The position numbers were made by a program, and so were the translations under genes. Shown piece after piece: positions 20,102 to 29,015 of a stretch of 29,015 nucleotides of DNA. Numbering within the stretch: position 1 is the stretch's first letter; the number at the start of each line of letters is the position of its first letter. The notes under the pieces are model-generated. The model had not been told where the DNA came from and made no database searches. It saw only the letters and a program-made list of their open reading frames with translations. The DNA comes from Saccoglossus kowalevskii (lineage: Eukaryota > Hemichordata > Enteropneusta > Harrimaniidae). The DNA lies in contig NW_003142811.1 in NCBI RefSeq assembly GCF_000003605.2, positions 41,219-70,233 of the forward strand, written 5' to 3'.

Positions 20102-20180
20102 ATTCCCGCCAAATATGATACTTATAAAAGTATCACATGGCCATATTCACAATTCTATCACAACTGCCGAAGTGAGTATC
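20102..20180 (+). promoter_or_regulatory. Module B3
   Basis: ATTCCCGCC at 20102-20110, AAATATGATAC, TTATAAAAG, CACATG (one change from CACGTG) at 20134-20139, TTCACAATT, and GCCGAAGTGAGTATC with GTGAGT at 20172-20177. The E-box-to-GTGAGT gap is 32 nt. Confidence 0.4.
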
Positions 20181-20696
20181 TAGGCGCGTTTACAAATAGT
20201 ACAAGTTTTCAATGCAAAACAGTTTGTTGCTATACACCTTTTTTGAATAGTAATGTGCACCAATTCGTTATACTTACACTAGTCGTTATTAGACACTCAA
20301 AACGGAAGCTTTATTTCAAAAATTGTTTTAAATAAACGAGTTTCCAGAAATTTAATTCGAAACATGTTTAAAATTACCCGCCAAAATATCATGACCTGCT
20401 AAAATCCATGTGCTGGTCTCTTGAATATATACTCACTTTAGCCTGAAGTAGGGCACAGTACGGCCTTTATTATTGCTGATTTTGTTGTTTCAAGAGTGTT
20501 TTGTTATTATTAATGTACTGTTAATTTATATTTGTTTTCGTTTGTTTCAATATTTTGACATAATTTTTTTGAATTGTACAATCACTGTTTGAATTATGAT
20601 TATGTATACACATAGGGAGCAATTCAAAACATTTGTATCAGGGTTACACAAACACGACGAGCCCTCAAATACACTGCGAATCAACGTACATATAGT

Positions 20697-20745
20697 ATTC
20701 CCGCCCTGAACGTTACGTATTACTTATAAATACCACGTGACCATG
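20697..20745 (+). promoter_or_regulatory. Module B4
   Basis: ATTCCCGCC at 20697-20705, CTGAACGTTACGTATTAC, TTATAAATA and CACGTG at 20734-20739. It has the best TATA of the set. CATGCGTGCAACTTCATCGG follows. No GTGAGT was seen within 60 nt. Confidence 0.4.
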
Positions 20746-21480
20746 CGTGCAACTTCATCGGCACACTTACAGTTCTAATTGAATCTGTGTTGCAAACACC
20801 AAAATAAAGCTGGGATATTGAGTGATAGGTATGATTATGGTAGATCAACAATCTGTACTATTTTGTAATTGGTTCAGAAGTGATACAGTTAGTAAACTCA
20901 AGAATTTGGAAATTTGATTCAGCCCCAAAGAGTTAAAGTGACCTTGAAATTTGTGAATCTGAATCAATTTTCTACTGGAAGTCAAATTTTAGACTATGCG
21001 TTAGATTACTATGAGTAACAATTTCAAAGAAAAGCATAATGTTCAAAAAAATCTGTATGGCAAGTGTTTTACCATATCACGTATATAAACATTAAACGCT
21101 TTTGTGTTGACAAGACTAGTTTTTTCATTTTAGAATTGTAATGGTTTCAATTATTATTTGCTTTTTCAGTGTGATTTCAGCTCCTCTTATTCTTATTATG
21201 ATTTCATGGACATAATTCGATTCCAAACATATATTTTGTGTGCCAGAGTGTTCAATTCCGAACTTTACAAGTGGTATATGTACAAGTAGCTATATGTTAT
21301 TTATTTAAATATTGTTTCTAGCCAATGATTGTTTCGAAACTTAGTGTTTTGATTCTTTGCACGTGTTATTCCGACTGAGACGGATTGTTCAAACACTCTT
21401 TTATAATATACTTCAATTTGACTTTAAAGCATAAATTATGAAGACTAAAAGTGTTCAGAATTTGAAATAAAGTAAAAGTC

Positions 21481-24356
21481 AAGACACGTCAAAAAACATT
21501 CTTCTCATAGGGAATTGATCAAAATGGTCGAAAAAGATACATATTTTGCCAATCATCTTACACTATAAAAGTCTGATATAAAATATTATTTCTGACCTTA
21601 GTTATTGTCTAATTTTATAATAAACATGCTTCTTTTTGTAATTGCCAAACATTTAAAATTGTGGAAGGGAAATTATATATAGCGCCATATGCACATTTGT
21701 ACAAAATTTTAATTTTAATGTTGTGCGAATAATTGTAATATCATTAAAAGTATAAATCGATTTTTAAATAATCGTGTTGTGTAGCCAATGAAAAACATAC
21801 ATTACAGGCATGTAAATCCCTGTTGTAAATATAACACTAGCTGTTTAATAAAAAGAATATATGTATATCGCTTACTGTCCTGATTTCTGGTTATACAATT
21901 CGCTATCTCGAATATGATTTTAAGAATACAAGATCTCTTACAAAATTTTCAATAACTTTGATCAATAAAAAATATTCATTCATCTATTCATTCATTCATT
22001 CATTCATCCAATCATACTATAATTCACCATCTATTCATTGAGTAATAAAACAAAACAAAAATATGATTGTTGATAAAAACTTTAAATGTCATCTAAAAGA
22101 AGTTTTGAAAATGTAAAAGGCAGAGTGTTAAAACAACAGCAGAGGATGTAAATAAATACTAAAATATTTGTTGTAATTACCCAAGTTGAACATTACTTTC
22201 TGCTGCCCGGTGTTACTTGCAACAATTACATCTGAATAGGCAAGTGCTGTCTTGTAGAATAACCTTCCAATAGGGCACATATATGGAATAACACATTACA
22301 TTCAGTGGGCTAAACACAGCTAACAAATTATAATTAAATGTCACACTATATAATATGATTAACCTAATGACTATGACACACAATGTATTTGTTCAATCAT
22401 ATTAATAGCATGAGCTTTAAATTCAAATGGGAGTGAAGATTCGTCAGAAATACTGGATTGTGACAAATATATTGTAGTAAAAATTGTATTTATGTGCCAA
22501 ATTGCATTAATTTTTCACTGGCTATGAGATATAATACTCTACTTTAATAACTATTTAGTATTTATGAATCTTTTAAAACCGATTAGATGTGTATAAATAA
22601 TTATACTATGTACATGAAAACACCGTGAATCTTCCAAAATCCTAAGAACAATGGGCAATTCTAAAACTGAATATGTTTTTGTGCAATCTTAAATGTGCTT
22701 ATTTCATAAATGAGTAGGGAAATGTGAGAATTATGGTATAATATTTTGAGAAAAATATATCTCCAACTAGATTTTGTCTAATGACTGCTGGTCAAACCTC
22801 TGGTAACTCAACCCCTTGTCTCCAAGTAACATCCAGTGGAAATTGATTCAGCAGCTTATCATAATCACATATTTCAGGTAGGGCATTTTATCTTTGGAGT
22901 TGAAATAATTCAATTTCTAATCCACTTGTTGGATTTTGACTCCTGCTATTACATCGCAAGTTGGACTACTTGCCGAGTTAGTATTTGTTTTGAAAACACT
23001 GTATACAAGGATTTCCTGTGACATACATTATGGGATATATATATGATATAACAGAAAGACAATCTTACTCTATCCATGGATGTATTCCTCTATATAAACA
23101 ATATATTGTGTGGATAATATTATCCGAAAAATATTGTGCCAATAATATTAAATTTGTTAGTTTTGATTGCATTTTTTGAAAAGTCTTAGACAAACCAACT
23201 TGAAGGAACATCCTGATACGGTCTGTTGCGAAATAATATGTTAACTTTCTCAAAATAAGTCAGCCATACATTTAAGAGATAAAAAATCAAATTGAGTATA
23301 TAATAAAGAATGAATGCGCAATAATGGTAGGGAATAATGTATGTGTAGTAATATATTTGCAATTGTTTTAAATATCAATACAATCATTTTGTGAATTCAT
23401 TTCAGGTATCAAGCGGCTGTTGAATTGCACGCACTAATACCGCTGGCGCATGAAATATGATTACTTGTTGTGCAATTGTGTGTTATACTGCGTCAATATT
23501 TAGACTTTAACCGCTGATGGATATATTGACTTACCATGTGTATATAACGGAGTGCATTTATTAGTGTGAATAGACGCTATTAACATAAAAAACACTTTAA
23601 ATACATTATGTTCTTACAACGCAGCTACAACTATTGTACGTACTGACATATACTCTTGCTGTTAATTTAGAGGTAAAGTAACTCTTACTATTACTCTGTT
23701 GTTGTTTTTGTGAATAAAAATAAGTACATGTCAAGATTCGAAATTCTAACAGAAAAGTTACATTTTGAAATGTGTTGCAAATTAAATTATACCTAGTAAT
23801 ACATTATAAAGCATGCGTAGATTTTTAGGATAGGATACACGTTTCAGTACAACATGGTTTTGTGCTTTAACTAGTAAGTATGATTAGTATGAATAAATCT
23901 TCGCAATTGTAGACTCAGAGCCACACCGAATACCAACTCACATTACACATATATAATTTTAGTAATGGAATATATACAAATCATAGAATTTCAAAACACC
24001 CTTTTTGTTGTAATTTAATTCGAAGCACATTGACACATCAAACCGCAATGATGAGAGTGTTTTATGGCGCTATTTGTTCAAAACAACCATATCGTTATTT
24101 ATAAAATACTGTACTATAATATTTACTGAGGTCAGTTGCCAGGTCAACGCAACTATTTTCTATTATTTCAATTGCTCAATTACATAGTATATAGATATGT
24201 ATACATACTCCAAACGTTTCGTAGAGGCGTTATGTTTGCTATTTGTTCGAACATTGCAATAACATTTATGTTGGATAACAGTTCTAATCGTGTGATCTGA
24301 GGAATGAAATGAATTTAGAGAATTATTTTTAGGGTGATGCGAACTGATACGTCAAT
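21481..24356. other. AT-rich non-coding stretch with a microsatellite
   Basis: No gene was recognised. It contains the ATTC microsatellite at 21974-22008, a perfect 14-bp palindrome GGATAATATTATCC at 23112-23125, and two AGGTCA half sites spaced by six bases at 24129-24146. Short open frames at 22836-23021 (plus) and 23065-23253 (minus) show no domain. Confidence 0.5.
21974..22008. repeat. (ATTC)n microsatellite
   Basis: About nine units of ATTC/TTCA with one interruption (ATCT). Confidence 0.9.
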
Positions 24357-24671
24357 ATGAGATTCATTGACCATGTGTATTTATCAGATTGCATACTAAG
24401 AAACAGGATTTCAGAAATCTGTAATGGCCATTCTACAACTTTAATATTCACGTTGGATGCTAAAAGTGACTCATTATATTTTTTGACAATCAAGAACTCA
24501 AGTGCTTTCCCATCTTCAAATTGTGCATATCTACAAAAATTGTGTTATGTTAAAATTAAGGTTTCATCATGTCCATCTACACATAAAACAATTCTGATTT
24601 TAGTTTCAAACATCTGTCGTTCTATTAATTGCGCCCTCTATACTGTATGCTATATTTTATTGACAATCTGA
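24357..24671 (+). other. 104-codon open frame, unrecognised
   Basis: The frame starts with ATG and encodes a protein rich in C, I, L and S with a hydrophobic tail (residues about 80-104). No domain, splice context or homologous frame elsewhere in the window was recognised. It may be a chance frame in AT-rich DNA. Confidence 0.15.
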
Positions 24672-25003
24672 CGAGAAGAGGTAAATAATCAGATCAGTGA
24701 GGAATAGGAATAGGAATAGCTGGTACAGGTTACAAAAAATAAAAACGGCATTTTATGCCTTTACAGGAAATAAAATTAAAGTTCCGCTTACAGTAAAAAA
24801 ATAGGTTTTTACGCTTTGCAGATGAAGAAAATTCCTAATTACATTGTTTAAAATATTTGATATCTGGGTTTAGAATCAATATTAGAAATTGCGTACGAAT
24901 AACGACATTTAATGTGGAGAATGCATTATACGCTTGCAAAAAATAAGATCCTTCTACAAATTACGGGCGAATAAAATATTTGATTACATTTTAGACCTTG
25001 ACG
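24672..25003. other. Non-coding stretch
   Basis: Contains a short tandem GAATAG array (24701-24719). Nothing else was recognised. Confidence 0.5.
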
Positions 25004-25050
<47 letters not shown>

Positions 25051-25110
25051 TTGATTTATTTATTTAGTTATTTATGTATTGTTTATTTATTTGTTTATTT
25101 GTTTATTTAT
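25004..25110. repeat. (TTTA)n microsatellite
   Basis: Uninterrupted TTTA units to about 25052, then interrupted units (GATT, AGTT, TGTATTG, TTTG) to 25110. The open frame that spans it is only the translation of the repeat. Confidence 0.95.
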
Positions 25111-27242
25111 CATTATTACGAAAATAAAAACAATAGATTATAGCTTACGAAAAAACACCTTGCCGACCCTCATCAGTGTGACTTAGTGGTCCATAAAACA
25201 TATGCCCTCAATGACTGTGGTTGTATTATTATTTCTTTTTTTTTTTCTTTGGACAATTCAATAATATAGGGAGTCAGTACCTCCTGAAAAAAACTCTGAT
25301 ACAATGAATAAATATTTGTCTTTACAAAGGTCGCGCATACAAATCGTCGCGCTCAGTAAATAAATACCAAAATTGGTTGGCCAAACTGCTTCAACAAATC
25401 ATACCATATATGGGAAGGAATGTGAAGATATCAACGTTTCTTTGTTACTGCTGCTGTTTTCGCGGAATCTGTAAACCAAATATTATGTACTACCTTCACA
25501 CCAATATTTACTAAATTTACAGCTCCACACAACGCATTCTTGATAGTGTGCCAATATCATTAGTCAAGGTTGAGATGGAAATAAATAACAAAACAAGTAA
25601 CTGAGGTGGTGACTGCGTTTCGTACAGTTTCGACTAATTTTATTATCAAAATAACATGGCCAAAATGTGATTATTGTTTGTGAATTTTATTACACAATGA
25701 TATTTTATTACTAAACTTCTAAGAAAAAGCTAAAAAAATAACGCTTGTTACCGTTCTAATATTCTTTTCCTCACAAGTTCTATTTCGTCGCCATTCCTCA
25801 CTAGCATTGTAATGGTGACATAATGGTTACACTACAATACAACAAGACTACCAACCTAATGTATTATGACAATATTTCATCTTGTATAAAACGAGCAAAC
25901 TGTGCGCAGATTTGATCAATCAATTGTGAATTGCACTCAGGCGATACAGCTTTGGATTCTGCTGTATCGCCACAAATTACCGTGGTGTTTCAAATAGTAC
26001 ATATTATTAAATTCATGAAACAAATCTGTCATGTTGTCTTGTTTTATAGTTTTAGCATTTTAAAAAACTATATTTTTTACTAATAGAGCGCCACCACCAT
26101 GCAAACAAATATTAGAAATTGGGATTTCCTGTCCCTCAGGAATGTATTTGAATTAATTATTTGTTGTTCAATCATTCAAGTCTAATTATTTCCTGTTCAC
26201 TTTATTACATGGAGGAAAAAATAAGGAAAATACTACGACATAATATTAGCATTTTAGTATACCATTCATAGCCATGTCCATATTTTACTGCTGTTTTCGT
26301 CGAATCAATGTAATAATCGTTTACTGCCTACAAACAAAGAAATAACTTCACAAATAAGTTGAACACGTTACGACTCAGTTTACCAGACCCTTTCACACAC
26401 GATATATTATTATGCTATTTCCTAACGCACACATATTAAATACATTGACAAAGTAAAAACAAAAATGTAAATCAGGCTTGTAATTACTAGTACTAGAAGT
26501 ACCTCGAACACAACAATGATAACTGTAAAAGTGGATAAATTCGAAGCAGCCATCACATTTAAAATTCAAACGATCTAGTTGAATGTCAATCAAAACCAAA
26601 CTCTATGTTTTGAAAGACAAAATATACTTGTAACAAAACAACATACACAAGTAAAATATTAAATATCACAAGCAAGGGAGCAAACAAAAGTTAGCTGTAA
26701 AACACGAAAATGTGCATGTGGGAAAGCGATGAGTAACGAACAGAACAGAGCTCGTGGTTCATCAAGGAAACTTAGCGATGGCGAAGTTAGATATATATGT
26801 ATAGACAGCTGTTGAAAACAGGAACTTCTTTGATCTCATATCAGCAGATTCACGTGAAAAAATAGAAACGAATGGCAAGCCAAGCATTAGAAAGATATTT
26901 ATGGATTAATCGGGATTCAGCTACACTAGTGTTTGTAACTGAGTATATAGACTTGTGCGTATTGGTTCTGGAATTGTCTATATCTAAATATATGCAAACA
27001 ACCAGGCTTTCTTTGATTCACCCCAAATTATTCGAATGTGTATTCAGAAATTTAAGAAATTGTTAAAATAATCCTTTACAGGTATATGTCTGACAAATAA
27101 TATTGCGCAATTCCCCAGGCAGTAATACAAATTATTGCTGATACTAATCACTTTTTGTTATACTTGAACGTGTCGGATGATCTTTGTATTGGCCACATGT
27201 AATCGCCGCAGTACGCTTCATGTATAGATTATTAAATGTTTA
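25111..27242. other. AT-rich non-coding stretch with one strong hairpin
   Basis: No gene was recognised. Open frames at 26393-26599 (minus) and 26872-27066 (plus) show no domain. It contains the 25940-25971 hairpin and a perfect C/EBP-like palindrome ATTGCGCAAT at 27102-27111. Confidence 0.5.
25940..25971. repeat. Perfect 11-bp stem-loop
   Basis: GGCGATACAGC (25940-25950) and GCTGTATCGCC (25961-25971) are exact reverse complements around the 10-nt loop TTTGGATTCT. It is GC-rich within an AT-rich setting. It does not match the histone 3' stem-loop or iron-responsive element. Confidence 0.9.
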
Positions 27243-27324
27243 GTTTGATGATTGATAAACATATATTCACTGTGACACTGTTGCGTTCATGTTTGATGAT
27301 TGAAAAACATATATTCACTGTGAA
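27243..27324 (+). repeat. Two-copy direct repeat, 48-bp period
   Basis: Two copies running from GTTTGATGATTGA to CATATATTCACTGTGA, at 27243-27276 and 27291-27324, differ at a single base (T/A after the GATTGA). Confidence 0.9.
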
Positions 27325-27959
27325 AATATGAAAATGTTTGCATGTTCTGCTGTCAACATTATTTGACAATGTGAGATACGCATTTTATATCTCGATTGTA
27401 TTTTTCTATTTGTAGTACACGTTTGAAACACTTGAAAAGGGTTTACATATATGACACCATTTTGTCGTTTAATTTTTCTGGGCATTGTTTTATTTGTGTA
27501 AACATTCTATTTTTATGTAGATTGTAAACAGGTCAGATATATTCATATGCAGAATGTAATTTCCACTGATAAGTGTACACTGGTATTGCCGTAGCTATTG
27601 TGAATAAGACCTACTTATTTGAGACTTGACTTTAGTCAATTTCTAACCGCAACAGCAATTCGCTAACAATTGAGCTAATTAGCTTTTTTTGGTGGTGAAT
27701 GTAGTCGTAACAAATTATACTTGCAAATGAGAAAGAAGGAACGTAGCATCAATATAGCATAGTCAAAAACCGTAAACGTGTCAATTAAAAAATTGTATTA
27801 TTTATACTAATTTTGCGTAACTAACTCGGTTATCGTTTTGTTATTCATGAGAAATTCGTAACTGGATACGTGCCGAGCATTTTTCTTTCTTTCACAAATA
27901 ATTTACGAGCAGTAACTAAAGAAGGGGTTGTTTTCCTGTGATTTTTATCGCGTCTAGTT
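27325..27959. other. Non-coding stretch before the transposase relic
   Basis: No domain was recognised. The last ~100 bases may include the decayed N-terminal half of the adjacent Tc1/mariner transposase, but no DNA-binding motif is readable. Confidence 0.4.
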
Positions 27960-28290
27960 ATGGTCTTCTTGTCCAACATTGGCGCAGCAAATTGTTTCTT
28001 CGAACATCGGCAATTTTGTTTCATAATGAAAATAATTTTATTAGATCTCTCACAAGAGAAACTTGAAGGATTAGCTTGTGTGTTAATACCCAACTTGTAC
28101 AGTGGGGCAGTAATGTTCGTCAGTGGATTATCACTCGTTGGTGTTTGTATAACAATGGAAGCAATGTCACGCTACAGCAGTACAGGATTCCAAATGCCAG
28201 CTGTTTTCTTAAATTTTTACACTACCGCTTGAAATTATTCGTGATTCGATTAGCTAAGGAATATATTCTTGCTGGATAGCACCGAGTCTG
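27960..28290 (+). pseudogene. Tc1/mariner-type transposase relic (DDE core)
   Basis: The plus frame from 27960 encodes FFEHRQFCF, then LACVLIPNLYSGAV and MFVSGLSLVG. These align with the Tc1 transposase core, where a LF-x-DESRF block is followed by GGGSVMVWGGIS-x-G. After a shift into another frame, NNGSNVTLQQYR matches the following GNxTAQRYRDEIL block, and EYILAG (about 28,257-28,275) followed by HRV matches the EFIL-x-DNA-x-x-HRA block holding the second catalytic aspartate. The first aspartate block is altered (EHRQF for DESRF), the second is interrupted by a stop with a small deletion, and frames change, so the copy is inactive. Terminal inverted repeats were not found. The 82-codon minus frame over the same place is a shadow. 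Confidence 0.55.
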
Positions 28291-29015
28291 ATATAAATAT
28301 ATGTTTGAACTAAAAGTATAACAACCCTCATGAGTAGGTGGTTTGACATTTTAAAGAAGTTCAGCACTAGTTAGCTGTCATTGATGTGAAGGTTGAAATC
28401 CCATGCTATAATGATATTATAGGTTGTAAGAGGAATTCCAAAAAAAGTAGTAATTTTTTTTCTTGTGGAATATGCTGACTTGTACAGAACGTACATATTT
28501 AGCAGTGATTTTTAGCAGTGAATCTCAGGTAATCCAGGATTATGTCGCCAAGTGGCGGCATGAGACGGCCTCAAATAACCTTTCAATGTAAATAATAACA
28601 ATCTCGTCTTTATGTGTCCCTAATGTAAAGTTTACAGATTTGTATACGGTGTCTTTGTCGTGTTCGTTTGTGTCACCCGGGGTTTGCGTTGGATTACTTC
28701 CATTGTTCCTCATTTGATATAATGTTTAATAAGTTTAGCGCACAAAGCTAATAACTGAAGAAGGTGTACTTTGGGCTATTATGTGTTTTTTTCATATACA
28801 AATGAATGATTAGTGGCAGAAAACTAGAAAAATAAAAGTCAATTTTTCAGTTTGTCTATTTTCTGATAAAATATTCGGCACAAACTGTTACTGTCAAAGT
28901 ATGTAATGTTCAAATGATTGTTAGTAAACTCAATCTACTTTTTATTATACCTTGGATAAATACCTATCAATTCTATACAATACCAAAATAAAAACCTACT
29001 ATAATCATGGCGATT
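28291..29015. other. Non-coding right end
   Basis: No gene was recognised. A small inverted repeat GTCGCCA/TGGCGGC lies at about 28,543-28,559, and a GC-richer patch at about 28,530-28,700 has no readable domain. A short repeat TTAGCAGTGA occurs twice near 28,500-28,522. Confidence 0.45.

Larger units (their letters stand above)
18970..21480 (+). repeat. Segmental duplication, block B (four promoter-like modules)
   Basis: Diverged direct duplicate of block A, with the same four modules in the same order and many shared anchors between and beyond them. The offset is about 7.9 kb at module 1. The shared GAATCAATT...GAAGTCAA (about 20,960), CATAATGTTCAAA (about 21,036) and ATAAATTATGAAG (about 21,430) anchors show the duplication extends well past module 4. 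Boundaries are approximate. Confidence 0.8.

Noticed and set aside
24010..24060. AATTTAATTCGAA and CACATCAAAC near 24,013-24,040 as another block A/B fragment
   Set aside because: Only short words are shared, and their order differs from that in the blocks; chance in AT-rich DNA is adequate.
24129..24146. AGGTCA direct repeat with six-base spacing as a nuclear receptor element
   Set aside because: A DR6 arrangement is uncommon and nothing else in the surroundings supports a regulatory region; listed only within the stretch description.
24934..25143. 69-codon open frame rich in YLFI repeats
   Set aside because: It is only the translation of the TTTA microsatellite.
27845..28093. Minus-strand frame of 82 codons with a basic, transposase-like composition
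   Set aside because: It was considered as a Harbinger-type N-terminal fragment, but the plus strand over the same bases matches Tc1/mariner blocks better and in order.

Overview
The window looks like AT-rich nuclear DNA from an invertebrate animal. It has no long open frames, many degenerate repeats, a decayed Ty3/Gypsy retrotransposon and a decayed Tc1/mariner-type transposase, and the candidate exons are short and bounded by splice-like dinucleotides. The phylum cannot be fixed from the sequence. No complete gene, tRNA, rRNA, snRNA or CRISPR array was recognised. All functional calls come from reading motifs by eye; no search was run.

Left part (1-8,400): a short open minus-strand segment at the very left edge weakly resembles a TDRD9/Spindle-E-type helicase exon. 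A two-copy 63-bp repeat and a small hairpin follow. At about 2,070-4,365 lies a minus-strand Ty3/Gypsy relic: gag, two zinc knuckles, protease, reverse transcriptase and the start of the connection/RNase H region, then a polypurine tract and the start of a 3' LTR. Integrase is missing and frameshifts and stops are frequent. At 7,660-7,830 a perfect CRE palindrome, a tiny ORF and a splice-donor-like site suggest a possible minus-strand promoter and first exon.

Middle (8,400-14,150): a three-copy dispersed repeat (4.6 kb minus, 8.4 kb plus, 14.0 kb plus) keeps CRE-like, AGGTCA and forkhead-like sites in the same order. Around 9.8-10.4 kb is a cluster of direct and inverted repeats with recurring TTTGCACAATC motifs.

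Most striking structure: two blocks, about 11.1-13.8 kb and 19.0-21.5 kb, are diverged direct duplicates. Each holds four copies of a compact module, TTCCCGCC then a TAATACGTTAC-like stretch, a TATA-like stretch and CACGTG. In three copies (including the first of each block) a GTGAGT splice-donor-like site follows 32-35 nt after the E-box. The eight modules may be tandemly duplicated promoters with very short first exons, or an undescribed repeat family.

Between the blocks lies a short plus-strand open segment with the FPAVT hallmark of DEG/ENaC sodium channels (16,008-16,214) and a GC-richer repetitive island (17.9-18.6 kb). The right part (21.5-29.0 kb) is mostly featureless AT-rich DNA with microsatellites, a perfect 11-bp hairpin at 25,940 and a Tc1/mariner-type transposase relic at about 27,960-28,290.
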